Positions 52,287-64,000 of a DNA stretch of 64,000 nt are shown piece by piece. The position numbers were made by a program, and so were the translations under genes. The DNA is from Aptenodytes patagonicus (taxonomy: Eukaryota > Chordata > Aves > Sphenisciformes > Spheniscidae), in assembly GCF_965638725.1 (NCBI RefSeq), contig NC_134950.1:22038932-22102931 (forward strand). The letters run 5' to 3'. How positions within the stretch are numbered: the stretch's first letter is position 1; each line of letters opens with the position of its first letter. The notes beneath the pieces are model-generated. The model made no database searches and had not been told where the DNA came from. It worked only from the letters and a program-made list of their open reading frames with translations.

Positions 52287-52343
52287 GAAATGGTGCTCTT
52301 GCAGAACATTCTGAAAATGTGCATATTTCAGGAGTGTCAACGG
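52287..52343 (+). CDS. LRP12: LRP12 exon 2: 57-bp frame-neutral exon
   Basis: The 57-bp exon completes codon 27 (Gly) and encodes residues 28-45, NGALAEHSENVHISGVST, then gives the first base of codon 46. The peptide is, as far as I recall, identical to human LRP12 at this place. The acceptor is TTTAATTTTAG|GA and the donor ACGG|GTAAGT, both canonical. It begins and ends in phase 1 and is a multiple of three, so skipping it would join exon 1 to exon 3 in frame and remove 19 residues between signal peptide and CUB domain. A human isoform lacking these residues is known. The weak pyrimidine tract of the acceptor, interrupted by A and G, would suit optional use. Confidence 0.95.
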
Positions 52344-54673
52344 GTAAGTCATTTTTTGTAATGTTTAAATTTCATGCATGACTTAAATAGTAAATATTGA
52401 AAGCCACCTGGTATCTTATGAAGAGATATTTGGCTATAAAAATTATTACTGCCTTTTGCAGCATGTAATAAGGAATGAAGCAACTGGAACATGGAAAAAT
52501 TCTCATAAGATAAAATTGATACCTGCATGCTCATGAACAGATTATGCCTTTCTAAGTGGACTGCTTAATTATTTTTCCATACAAACATTGAACTAAGAGA
52601 AAAGTTGGTTTAAGTTGAATTGATATTTTCTTTCCACAGTAAAGTTTTTGTGAAATGAAATTTACTGAAATGTAATTTTGGACACTGCTACTATCAAATA
52701 ATATAAATCCAGGAGTTATGCGTTTTACCTGATTAGATTGAAGCAGTAACTGAAACTACTGTACACTTGACTGCACAGGTTCCTTAATACAAGAAAAAAA
52801 GAATTTTAGAACTCATGAAACTGAGAAACTGATGAGATGCTGGGAGAATATGGGGTATAAAAGCAGCACATGTTGCTCAAAGGTTGCTACATTCTCTTCC
52901 AGTAAGTTGGTCTTAGGCCTCTTTTTGGGCAGCAGCCGCGGTTGGGACTATTCTGTGTTAGTGATGTGACTGTATGTCCATTAAGGCATTAGGCGATACC
53001 AGTGTATAGTCTTTGTTCTTCAGATGTTAAGCGGTGCCAGCTAAGCTGCTGGTTGTGTTTTCTGATACAGATACTTAGAATATGTGCAAATGGGGAGACA
53101 AACAGTCTCCTTCAGTGGGCAGAAGAATACAAGCCTGATTCTTTCCATAGGGAAGCTGCCACTCATCCTTTTTGACAACAGCTTGCACATCTCACTGTAG
53201 TTATCCTTGCAGTATCACTACAAACCTTACGTTGCTACTTGTGCACACGGTTAAGTTTTTGGATAAATGTACGGTCAGTGGATGGTCTCTGTTTTACCAT
53301 ACTACCTTCTTCTTCCCTTCCATTGTTTGCCACTCAAAGACTGTCAAAAGTCTAATCATAGAAGATCTTTGCTACCCATTCTTGTGCTGCATCATGAAGA
53401 ATGTTGTTGCTTTTCAACAGTAGTAATGCACCAAGTATCATATATAGTACATTTATGGCACACTGTAAATAATAAATAACAGCACTGGTACTTGCCACTG
53501 TTGGAACAATTGTTGCTGGAATTGGATTGTACGAGATACACAGACAGCCTAAAATCTAGCTATGCAGCTTTCAGGATATGTTTTAACAACCCTTCACCTC
53601 TTTGTTTACTGCAACAGTTGTGTCACAGGTCACAATACAGGCAGAAAAGCATCTGCTGGGCAAGAGGTGAATGGAATTTTTGACTCTGCTTTCAATACTT
53701 TGGCCAGCAGGCTTGAATAGGCAGTGCCAAGAAGAGGAGAACACGATGTACTTTATACGCAAGATAGCAGCAGCTGGTAGACAGACCTTTAACTACTGAG
53801 AAGAAAGATCCAGTGAGGACTTCCATTTAAAAACAAATTTAAAAAAAAAAAAAATATATATATATATAAAAAAATCGTTCTGGTGGTCCTGTGTTCTAAA
53901 ATAGCTTTCCAGCTAGGGAAAAATAAATATCATACTCTTAAAGTTTCTATCTTTATATAAAGTGAAAATTCGTCACTGGAGAATTTTGGGATAATGGGGA
54001 TGGGGGTGGTCTGTTAATGAAAACCTGAAGAAAGTGCATAGGCAAAGCCAATGGCATTTTCCCTACAGTTCTTTGTATGCACATCTTAAATGTTAGGTGT
54101 ATGGCCCAAGTAGAAAAGATGGGGGTGGATTTAGCTGATTTTTGAGTTCCTTTGAAACAGTCTGGGTCTCCTAAACACGTTTTTGAACTTGCAGATCAGA
54201 ACAATTTTAAGCGGTGTTTCTGTAAAATAGAACCAAAGACATCTGGCCTTTAATCTTTCTAAATCCAACTTTAACTTGGTGTTGAAACCAAGCAAGCGAT
54301 TTTCTTGGACAGTTGCTACTGAGAAGGGATTTAAAATGAAATGATTGTCTTGATGGTAGATTTCCTGTCATGCTGCTGCTGTAAGGCTACATGACCTACC
54401 TTACTAAATTATGTTTTAATACCACAGACCTCTGTGGTCTTTGGTATTTATGCTTCTGCTGTATATTATGTCTGCCAAGTTGCAGGTACACCTCTAATAT
54501 ATGAGCAGGCTTTTTCTACCAACAGCAATAATGGAATGTTGTCTCTTGCGTGTAAGCTATCACTAGAGAACAAGTGTTTATGTCTTTAAAATCTGAAAAA
54601 TTGAGAAGTATTTCCAGGTCTGTTTTTGGGGTATGTAGCACCATAATTGTCACAACTGCAAAACCAATCCCCG

Positions 54674-54689
54674 CCCCCCCCCCCCCCCC
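54674..54689 (+). repeat. Poly-C tract (16 C)
   Basis: Sixteen C in a row, extended by CCCCG on the left and GCGCCCC on the right. On the minus strand it is a G-tract able to form a quadruplex. Confidence 0.85.
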
Positions 54690-56525
54690 GCGCCCCAGCC
54701 CCATGTTAAAGAACTTCTACACTGGTGAAAACACACATTCACAACAGTTTAAAAAAAAAATATAATGATTCCTTTTTACTGAGTGTCTCTCTGTATTGCA
54801 GAGCAAAGGGCATTTTAAATTAAAGCTTTACAGCTTGGCCTGGAGGCAAAGATTCCTATGCCTTCTTCCCCCGTAGTTCTCCAAATAAGACTTTCAGTGG
54901 CTCCCGAGAGTTACAAATGCAATAATTATCCTCCCTATTCATGGTTTAGACTTTATCACAACATATTCTCTTTTTCCTCTAAGCTGTTTTAAACACCTTC
55001 AGATCATTTATCCAGCTGCATTCATGTCCTTACCATGTCCAATATAATGCATACCTTATCATCTTGTGGTTCACATTGAAAGCTAATTCTTTTATCTTTT
55101 CAACTAATCTCCTGGCATTACTGTGAAGATAAATCCCTAATCTCCCTCTCCCTGCTTTTCTGAAGTGACTTTTTCCTTGACATGTTGTTCACCGTTACTA
55201 CAGGTACTTTACTTCTCTAGATCTTGCTACAGAATTTTTGCATAGGTTTCTCAATTATTTTCTTGTTATAACTTGCAAGTTGAATTTTGTACTGTAAAGT
55301 TTTCATTGGCTCTCTTCTGTTTACTAGTCAACATCCCATAGGTAGTTTTCTGTAATGTAGGGCAGTGAACAAATTTCAGGAAGAAGGGAATAAGGAAACT
55401 GTTGTACGTGTTTTTAAAGAGTCTACAAGAAAATCCATACACACCAGAAAACCGCGTGCACAGCTTATCCTCTCAGCAGTTTTTTTTGACCATTATTTTG
55501 CACTTTAGTCTGTGAAACATCTTCAGTCCTAATTACAATATTGCAGTCTACTGAACAGAGTTATGGCAAAGTAACAAACAGAATTGCAAATAGATTGTTA
55601 ATAAAATAAAGGCTCACAAAGGAAAGAGTTTAAAACACATAGGAGATGGATGAGCAGAATTGTACCAAATAATATAGGGGAGTTGAGAGGAATGTAGGCA
55701 GAGACAAAACCATATAGAAATGGTTGTGCAGGAGGGGGTTGTTCCCACTCAATCTTACAACCACCAGCATGAGATTTGAAAACATCTTGGGCACGCATTG
55801 CTCTGTATCTTTGCTTCTCTATGATGCAACCTTCTCTGTTTTGTGCTTCTACCTCTGTTACAAACTCGTCTCCCTTTTTTTCTGACTCCTCTAATTTTCA
55901 TTGTGCTGTTTTCTTATGTATTTTTAATACTTTTAATAAATTATTCCAAACCTAGTCAGTTTTCCTGTAATTTTAAGTTCCTATAGACATAACTGACCTG
56001 TATGACAAATGCCTGCAGGGCCACTAGCAATTGAAATTAGAAGTGCAAATTCTCCACAACTTAGTAAAAAAACGTTTGCCTCTATTCATACATGACTATT
56101 TTACGTGCTGTCAGTTGAATTGTTTTTTTGATTCCCATGCCCTTCTTGATGTTGCTCACATTCTCCATGTTTACAAACATGAATAAAATGTATGTTACAT
56201 TATATTCTCAAAAGCTTTAGAAGAAACATCCTAATTAAGCAGAGGGTCAGGAATTGATTTTAAAAGGCTTGCTATGATCTTTATAAAGTAGATTCCCTTT
56301 AAAACTGTGCTAGTTCAAAAAGTTACCCTTGATTTTAAAAATCTTTCTGATAAACTATTCTCTCAAAATGACAGCACTTCTGAAGTGCAGCTTCTACACA
56401 GTTGATCTTGACCTTTATACACTTCTTAAGCAAATGGGAGATTTCTTTTGTCTCCTGCATTATAAGTAAGAGATTTCAGTGCATGAATGTATACTAAGTA
56501 TGCAAATACATTTAGCTTATATCTA

Positions 56526-58085
56526 TCATAGAATCATAGAATAGTTTGGGTTGGAAGGGACCTCTAAAGGTCATCTAGTCCAACTCCCCTGCCGTGGGCA
56601 GGGACATCTTCAACTAGATCAGGTTGCTCAGAGCCCCGTCCAACCTGACCTTGAATGTTTCCAGGGATGGGGCATCCACCACCTCTCTGGGCAACCTGTG
56701 CCAGTGTTTCACCACCCTCAGTGTAAAAAATTTCTTCCTTATATCTAGTCTATATCTACCCCCCTTTAGTTTAAAGCCATTCCCCCTTGTCCTGTTGCAA
56801 CAGGCCCTGCTAAAAGTTTGCCCCCATCTTTTTTATAAGCCCCCTTGAAGTACTGATAGGCTGCAGTAAGGTCTCCCCGGAGCCTTCTCTTCTCTAGGCT
56901 GAACAACCCCAACTCTCTCAGCCTTTCTTCACAGGAGAGGTGTTCCATCCCCTGATCATTTTTTGTGACCCTCCTCTGGACCCGCTCCAACAGGTTCATG
57001 TCTGTCTTATGCTGAGGGCTCCAGAGCTGGATGCAGTACTCCAGGTGGGGTCTCCCCAGAGCAGAGTAGAGGGGCAGAATGCCCTCCCTCGACCTGCTGG
57101 CCACGCTTCTTTTGATGCAGCCCAGGATACAATTGGCCTTCTGGGCTGCGAGTGGACATTGCTGGCTCATGTCCAGCTTCTCATCCACTAGTACCCCCAA
57201 GTCCTTCTCGGCAGGGCTGCTCTCAATCCCTTCATCCCCCAGCCTGTATTGATACTGGGGGTTGCCCTGACCCAGGTGCAGGACCTTGCACTTGGCCTTG
57301 CTAAACCTCATGAGGTTCACACAGGCCCACTTCTCAAGCTTGTCCAGGTCCCTCTGGATGGCATCCCGTCCCTCTGGTGTGTCGACCACACCACTCAGCT
57401 TGGTGTCATCTGCAAACTTGCTGAAGGTTATGCTCGATCCCACTGTCTATGTCACTGATGAAGATATTAAACAGTACCAGTCCGAATACAGACCCCTGTG
57501 GGACGCCACTCGTCACCAACCTCCATCTGGACATTGAGTCGTTGACCACTACCCTCTGGATGTGACCATCTAACCAGTTCCTCACCCTTTACCAGACAGT
57601 CCACCCATCAAATCCATACCTCTCCAGTTTAGAGAGAAGGATGTTGTGGGGGACCGTGTCAAAGGCCTTACAAAGGTCCAGATAGACGACATCCGTAGCC
57701 CTTCCCGTGTCCACTGATGTGGTCACTCCATCACAGAAGGCCACTAGGTTGGTCAGGCAGGACTTGCCCTTGGTGAAGCCATGCTGGCTGTCTCGAATCA
57801 CCTCCCTGTCCTCCATGTGCCTTGGCATAGTTTCTAGGAGGATCTGTTCCATGATCTTCCCAGGCACAGAGGTGAGACTGACTGGCCTGTAGTTCCCCAG
57901 GTCTTCCTTTTTTTCCTTTTTAAAAATGGGGGTTATGTTTCCCCTTTCCCAGTCAGTGGGAACTTCACTGGACTGCCACGACTTCTCAAATACGATGGAG
58001 AGTGGCTTAGCAACTTCATCCGCCAGTTCCTTCAGGACCTGCAGATGCATCTCATCGGGTCCTATGGACTTGTGAATATCTAGCT
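56526..58085 (-). mobile_element. CR1 LINE, 5'-truncated, antisense to LRP12
   Basis: The element reads on the minus strand from about 58085 to its 3' end at 56526, where the reverse complement ends in the CR1 pair of ATTCTATG-type octamers. It keeps about 1.56 kb of what is normally about 4.5 kb: part of the reverse-transcriptase domain and the 3' end. It lacks the first ORF and the endonuclease. Truncation of the 5' end is the normal result of incomplete reverse transcription. Being antisense in an intron, its own 3' end signals do not act on LRP12. Confidence 0.96.
56766..58083 (-). pseudogene. Broken CR1 reverse-transcriptase ORF
   Basis: The upstream part (58083 down to 57589) includes the motif [11 protein letters not shown], the RT catalytic motif A, and ends at a TAA (57591-57589). 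The same frame continues past the stop through [12 protein letters not shown] motif B, to about 57440. A one-base frameshift (an apparent extra base near 57425-57432) then moves the frame, and the next part carries FADDTKL, the catalytic motif C, about 57415. The remaining 200 or so residues are CR1 C-terminal sequence ([21 protein letters not shown]), ending about 56766. With the start missing, one stop and one frameshift, no functional enzyme is made. Confidence 0.92.
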
Positions 58086-60997
58086 AACCTTCAGTTAAGG
58101 AAGCTGTAATTCCCTTTTCAAGTCCATTCCCTTTTATCTTTTTGAACCCCCACTTGTCATATGCACACTTTCTTCGGTTCGATTTTTCTCTTTTCTACAG
58201 CAGAAGTACAGTACTTCACTTGTACTTCACAACAGGGTGGTGTTCACTCCACCCTGTATTTTAGTGCCTCTGATTGTTCTTGCTCTCTCATGCCCTCCTT
58301 AGTCTGTTTCTCTCTTCCCATATCGGATGGTGCTGAAAATGGTCAAATTTTCCCTTCAGCTCTTTAGTGTTAGCTTTAGTGGAAACAGAGAAAAAGCCAT
58401 CTTAAGTTAAAGAATATAGAAAATATAGGGATATGGCTGGTATTGCAAATAAAGGCTAAAAAAACCTGAATTTGAGTAAAACTGGAAATTTTCATGGTGC
58501 TCTGAAAATACTGTCTTGGTTATACTGGCTTTCCATGTGGGATTTCTCCCATTCAAACTTGTGTAACAAGTAAAAGTTACTGCTTGTGCTACTGCAGGGA
58601 TTGGATTGAGTAGATAATAGTTGTCAGGGTGCGCTGTGCCAGCATAGGAAGTTGCAAAGCTAATTGCATAGTAATTTACAATTGCTAGCAGTGTTTGGAG
58701 GTTCCTATTCAACAGACACATGCTGTACATATATTTATAGCATGCTTAAGTTTCTGGAGGAGAACTTTGTAAAATTGAATGAACATATGTTGAATGGATT
58801 ATTTTTATCTTCTAGTGTAAGGTTTTTCTTTGTCAGGCAAATTTAAAAGCTTCCTTAGAGGTTATCAGTGACAAAATCTCGTATGTCAGTTTGCAAATAT
58901 GAAAAACCAGGTAAATGTTGTAATAGTATTAATTTCACCTGAAGGCAACTTATTTTAAGCTGAGCACTATTTCAGTAGTAACCAAGTAGTGCATGGAATT
59001 GCTTGCCAACGTCTGCAAGTGTGGTACAAAATGTTTTACATTCTTCTACTTTTTTGCACGTGTTTTTGTTTCGAACCTATTAAAACTGCTATTTTACTTC
59101 AACATTTAATTGTGAGTAACCAGTTTTTCTTTCCAGTCCTTCCATTTCTTGTCTGAACAGATGTAAAGTATATCCAATCATTCACATAGGAGCAGTGTTC
59201 CAAAATATCATAGTGTTAGAGCACCACCTATAGGGTTTGCTCAAAATTAAAACAAGAAAGATTCCAGGGTATAGTTGAATATTCAAATAAAATAATATCT
59301 TTCTGTGTTTTGAGACTTTTTTTTGTCCCTGGATATTAGGACAGGTCCTATGTTCTATAGCCAAAGTATGTTAATACTTAACTGTGCAGCATGAATGAAG
59401 TGCTAATAAGAAATATGTGAAAAACTATTTAAAGCAATGTTTTCTTACAACTGTATGTGAAAACAGTAAATTTACTGAGTTTTATTTTTGTTTCTAGAGT
59501 TCTATATTTAAGCTAATACAGAGAATGCAGGCATATGCCAGCATTTTTGTCTTTTAATCCTTTTAAAACTATTTTTAGAAATGTATTTGTTGTTCCATAT
59601 AGAAATATCTTTAAGTAATAATAACCATTTAAGAACATAACTTTATTGACTAGTTCTAATACAATATAATTTCAGGTCCCCGTAGTCTTGAAAAATGATC
59701 TTAAAAGCTCAATTGTGGATTAAAATAGAAAAAAATTAATAACCTGTTTACAAATTACATTATTACAACTTTTGCACTATTACAGATGCCGTTCATTCTT
59801 CATCACGTTTGTTCACTGCATCAGTTCTGACTTGTTATTTTAATCAAATCCATATTCAAAATTTTAAAAATTCTAAAAGCTTTTGATCATCAGACAATAA
59901 TGAAAATGCCTCCTCATTTGTAATAGTTCTTGTGTTTAAACTACTGTGCGTAACTGATGGTGCTACCAGTAAACTTTGAGAGCCCACAAGTTTTGGTCTA
60001 GCAGTGAGGAAATTGTAAAATAAAAGCACAGAGGGCAATTATTTTTAATGTGTTTTCTGACCTCTGAAACTTCCTCATAATTTCAGGCTCTGTAGCGAGT
60101 GTGTCCTGGCCTTCCTATTTATGTGAAGGTTGTGAATATGCTATATGACAGGTGTTGGATATAAGGCTGCTAAAGGGGGGGAAAAAAAAACCCAGCAAAA
60201 CAAAACCACAAAACTAGTAAGTACATTACTTGAAATAAAATCAGCAGGGCTGAGAACACTCCAGTGAAAGGAACAAGCAACTGAGTTAAGGCCAATACAG
60301 AAAGCTACACCTATAATAAAGTAAGGATACAAATGGCTGAGTTACTTCAGTTGCATAGAGTCAGTCCTATAAATACAAGCTTTCTAGTCCATTATCAGAA
60401 ATGTAGTTACACAAGTCCTTTTTAAGAATAATCTCTTGTAAACCTAACTTTTAATATCTATAAATGAAGTGTGCTGCAGTAAGTGCTCTTTGCCTTCGAA
60501 GCATTAGAATCATGTGTATGAAGATCACTTCCATGCCAAGGCCTGGAAGGGGGTATTTAAATGATGGCCAAGCACTGGGTCTTCCTAAGACAGGAAATTT
60601 CAACTACTTGGTTATTTTTCTTTAATTTATTTTTCACCTTCTAATGCATTTTTCAGTATAAGGTGTAAATGCATAGTTAAATTGAACTGAGTCTTTGTGA
60701 AGGCTAAAAATAAAATTAGGAAATACAAAATCTTTCACATTACTAATAAAGTTGTCAAAGTCTGTATAGAGTAATCTTTTTCAATCTGTAGTACTAATTG
60801 ACATTAGTATAAACTTCTGCACTGGCAACATTGGAAAACATCTTTTGGCTGACATGTTGACATTGTTTTTATTGCTACTCAGTGGGATATTTTCCCTGAT
60901 AAGTGTTGATTGATTTTTTTTTTTTTTTTTTTGTCCTACTGGCTTTTTAAAAAGTGGCATTAATCACGTTGCTCTCAATATATATGTATTTTTTTAG

Positions 60998-61133
60998 CTT
61001 GTGGAGATATTCCAGAACAAATTCGATCACCAAGCGGGACAATCACAAGTCCAGGGTGGCCCTCTGAGTATCCTGCCCGAATCAACTGTAGCTGGTACAT
61101 CCATGCAAACCCAGGGGAGATTATTACTATAAG
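60998..61133 (+). CDS. LRP12: LRP12 exon 3: first half of CUB domain 1
   Basis: The 136-bp exon completes codon 46 (Ala), encodes residues 47-90 and gives two bases of codon 91. It begins CGDIPEQIRSPSGTITSPGW, the typical opening of a CUB domain with the first cysteine (C47) and the conserved SPGWP...YP motif; the second cysteine is C76. N75 in NCSW is an N-glycosylation sequon. CUB domains are extracellular beta-sandwiches that bind protein partners, often with calcium. Acceptor TTTTTTTAG|CT and donor AAG|GTAACA are canonical. The exon matches human LRP12 at nearly every position (for example Y79 and H81 replace F and R). Confidence 0.96.
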
Positions 61134-62652
61134 GTAACAGTGCTGCTGTATTGACTACATGGATTGAAGAAGTACTGACTAGACATTTTTAACTGCCAAT
61201 TGTGTATGTACCAATTTCCTCTTCCTTCCTGTAAATGTAGGATTTCTGTTTTGTTTGGTTTCTGCCTTTCCTTTTTTCTGATTTGCTCTTACACAGCCAT
61301 GTAGCATTTGTTTTCAGCTGGAGAGTTGGCGACTAGAAAAAGTTTCTATGTGCTTATTTATTTGATTTCTTTTTAATGTCTATGAAATATAAGAATTTTG
61401 CATTAAAAGATGTGTAGGGGAAATTCTGTAATGCTTCATTGCTATGAAGTCTCATGGTGTGCTTAAAAGTGGCAGGGTATAAATAGTAAATCAATAGACA
61501 TGATTGCAGTTTTGGAAATTCTGACTTTTGGTGCAGGGAGCTCCTCACAGTTTCACGTACCTTATAACTTTTCTAAAGAAGTAATGTAAAAAAGTTGTGT
61601 CATAGGTTCAAGTTCCCATGAGTTCATTCCCTATTACTGCCACAAGGGAAATCTAGGCTTGTTTTAGCATCAAGATACAAATTAGTTCTGCTTCACAGGC
61701 TGATCATGAAACTGCATTAGTTACAGATTTACTTCAGTTTCCAGTACAGACCTGCTGACCTAAGAAGCAGCTCTTCATTATGAAGTATTTGCTTTGACGT
61801 TAGTTACTCTTTTAAAGTACTGCTTTTTAATTTAAACAGTCTTTCTACTAAATACTAAACTGGCATAAATGCAATGTAAAGTAGGTAGAGCTGTTCATCT
61901 ACTAGAATGCTCTCTAAACTTTTTCATACAGTTTATTTTTCATAAAACTCTTTTTTTTTTCTCTCATATTGTTTCCTTCCACTCATCTACCTAGCATACG
62001 TTTCACATTTCATTTCTGGTTTACTGCTGTGTTGTCTGTACTGACCTGTTTTGCCCAGATTGTCTCCCCTTCACACTTCATTACCATGGCAGCATGTCTC
62101 GATATAGCTGTAGCCATACCATGACATTCCATGACATACCCATTGGGTAACCGAGTAGTGCAACTGGGAGCAAATCTTACCTGAAATCATATTTTTGAAC
62201 AATTTAGCTGTATTTGTAATGTCAAGTCATATAATTGTCTAAGTGTAACATTAGCTAAAGTTCTGATGAAATTTGGGTTAAATAAAACCACTTGGTAGTA
62301 TATGAAAGTCATTAAATGAGACTCATAAAGACAATTCCATTAACAGAAATATTTATTTATTTTTAGATGAAGTCTTAATGTGTTTTTTATAGCAAAACTG
62401 AGCTTCTTTAAGTAGTGGATGCGATATTTTGGTTAACAGAATGGATTCTTGCTGTCCTAATAAAAGTATCATCACCACAAGGTTAAATCCTATTCTTACA
62501 TGGGTAGAGAAGCCGCTGTTTTTATTTCAGACCAGAAGAGAACTTACAGCTAATTTCCATTTTTATGTGTAACAATTCATCAGCTTGGTTGTGCAATATC
62601 CAGTTCAGTAGCAATTTTGACCTCTTTTTTTTTTTCCTCCCCCCCTGCCCAG
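61134..62652 (+). other. LRP12: LRP12 intron 3 (1.5 kb)
   Basis: The intron runs from donor GTAACA to an acceptor with a strong pyrimidine tract (TTTTTTTTTTTCCTCCCCCCCTGCCCAG). No gene or mobile element is recognisable within it. Confidence 0.9.
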
Positions 62653-62855
62653 CTTTCAAGATTTTGATGTTCAGGGATCACGACGATGCAGCTCAGATTG
62701 GTTAACAATTGGAAGCTACAAGAATATTGAAGGCTATAGAGCGTGCGGCTCCTCCATTCCTTCACCATACATCTCTTCACAGGATCATGTTTGGATCAGA
62801 TTTCATTCAGATGATAGCATCTCCAGAAAAGGCTTCAGATTAGCCTACTTTGCTG
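62653..62855 (+). CDS. LRP12: LRP12 exon 4: second half of CUB domain 1
   Basis: The 203-bp exon completes codon 91 (Ser), encodes residues 92-158 and gives the first base of codon 159. It carries FQDFDVQGSRRC (third cysteine, C103), DWLTIGSYKN, RACGS (fourth cysteine, C122) and VWIRFHSDD...GFRLAYFA, the standard end of a CUB domain. Acidic residues D94/D96, D106 and D144/D145 lie where CUB domains often bind calcium. Human LRP12 has an N-I-S glycosylation sequon at 146-148; here residue 146 is Ser, so that site is absent. The donor is G|GTATGT in phase 1. The following exons (LDLR class A repeats, CUB 2, transmembrane segment, tail) lie beyond the window. Confidence 0.96.
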
Positions 62856-64000
62856 GTATGTGTCACATGATACCTAGTTCAGTTCTATGGTTTCATTTTT
62901 TTTGTTTCCTGTTTCAAGATCTACTTCCTTGTAGCAGGGTACAGTATATGCATTTCCTGTAGTCGATTCAAGGCTTAATGAAAGTATACGTTGTGTAGAT
63001 TATTTTGATCCTATGCACAACTTGACTATTCAAAGCAGGAAGTAGTGTTCACAGTAATAAGCAGAGTGAATGATTGCGGGGGGTGGGGTTGAAGTTCACT
63101 ATTAATACTAGGCAACTCGGGAGGTTTTTTAACGTAGCTTAAGATTTGAATTTTTTTCATCAGAATAAAATTAGTTGTTAAAATAGTTGGGTGGACTTCT
63201 GAGTAGCATAAATAGGGCAAGAGAAGGAAGAAACAGTGGGATTTTTTTTTTACATTTGCATCTCCAGAAGATACACTCTCTTTTTAAATTGTGTTTGGTT
63301 TTTTTTTTTTTTAAAAAACCTCTTAACATGATAAATTACTCTAGCCAAGTATAGACATGGTTTTGTACATGCAAAATTTTTCTTGGATAATTCAAGTATG
63401 CAGTATAAGTATTTTCCAGTTTTGAGACTATTTTGTGGGCAATTCTTGCTCTAGTAGCTGTTGCCAAGAGAGAGGAGGAAGACAGTCATGGGTAAAGACT
63501 AGCTCCAAACTTTTTTCTGGCCTTAAGCGATATTAGGATTTTATATAATAGCATGATCATGGTCTTCTATGTCCTGATCATCAAAAATACTCGATTAGAT
63601 TCCTCTTTATTTTCATAATGGTTTCACGTTCTCTTGCTTCCTCAGTGTATGCCTATACTCCACTCTCTGACCTGCTCCAAATCTCTGTGCACTAACTTTT
63701 AACTCCTCTCCTCCATAAAACAATTCATACTCTTACACCTATCCACTGCCATTCATCTTCAAAACTATTCCACCAAGACTCAGTAAAATGAGCCTTAGCC
63801 TAAGCCATGTTTGCCTGTTCTGTGTTCGGCACTCTTTCTACCTAGTGACTTCCTCCACCCTGTCAGTCCTTCACAAACCTGAAGTTTCCAGGCAGGCTTA
63901 TCCCTTTCTATCGCCTGTTTTCAAGCCTACAAAAAAGTTCCCTCTACGCTTCAGCTCCTTGCAGCTTAGCAAGTCTTGGGAGAAGTAATGCAGCCTTGCA
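62856..64000 (+). other. LRP12: LRP12 intron 4, start only
   Basis: The intron starts with GTATGTG and runs off the window. I looked for the next exon, which should open with an acidic, cysteine-rich LDLR class A repeat, and did not find it here. T-rich runs occur at about 63242-63250 and 63299-63312. The open frame 63788-63988 has no LRP12 similarity. Confidence 0.85.

Larger units (their letters stand above)
52344..60997 (+). other. LRP12: LRP12 intron 2 (8.65 kb)
   Basis: Bounded by donor GTAAGT and acceptor TGTATTTTTTTAG. It holds the 1.56-kb antisense CR1 (56526-58085), an A/AT-rich low-complexity run around 53837-53873, a poly-C run at 54674-54689 and a T-run at about 60914-60932. No other gene is recognisable; the remaining DNA is AT-rich and unremarkable. 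Confidence 0.88.

Noticed and set aside
56551..57892. Plus-strand open frames inside the CR1
   Set aside because: They are the antisense of the CR1 reverse-transcriptase frame and have no independent support.
1..64000. tRNA, rRNA, CRISPR, operon or phage-like features
   Set aside because: I looked for them and saw none; the spaced, canonical GT-AG introns and the CR1 and LTR elements show this is animal nuclear DNA.

Overview
The window is vertebrate nuclear DNA, almost certainly from a bird. Three CR1-type LINE pieces share the avian CR1 3' end, one solo LTR has the TGTCCTGGTTTTGGC start and TTAAACCACGACA end of a retroviral LTR family familiar from Neoaves, and the one recognisable gene is the orthologue of mammalian LRP12 with short exons and long introns. 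Coding content is very low. Most open frames are chance or CpG-island artefacts. There is no prokaryotic-style operon, CRISPR array, phage or plasmid feature.

Layout. Positions 1-21.8 kb are intergenic DNA upstream of LRP12. It holds a 196-bp segment present twice (5172-5367 and 8053-8248), a strong short hairpin at 5713-5745, simple repeats, and a CR1 3' fragment (21047-21276). Positions about 21.78-23.29 kb are a dense CpG island that contains the LRP12 promoter, the 5' leader with short upstream ORFs and small CGG tracts, and coding exon 1 (22593-22671). Intron 1 is 29.6 kb and carries a sense-oriented solo LTR (42497-43057, flanked by the 5-bp duplication ATGGA), a CR1 scrap and small repeats. 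Exon 2 (52287-52343) is a 57-bp frame-neutral exon. Intron 2 (8.65 kb) carries a 1.56-kb antisense CR1 with a broken reverse-transcriptase frame. Exons 3 and 4 (60998-61133, 62653-62855) encode the first CUB domain. The gene continues past the right edge.

The four exons join in phase (1, 1, 2, 1) and encode LRP12 residues 1-158: signal peptide, short linker, and CUB domain 1 with its four cysteines. LRP12 is a single-pass membrane protein of the LDL-receptor-related group. The later LDLR class A repeats, second CUB domain, transmembrane segment and cytoplasmic tail are not in this window.

I found no convincing undescribed system. The observations most worth a second look are the CGG tract in the LRP12 leader (the human counterpart expands in a muscle disease), the ATGA-overlapping upstream ORFs, the symmetric exon 2, the intact sense LTR with TATA box and poly(A) signal in intron 1, and the near-identical 196-bp duplication upstream.
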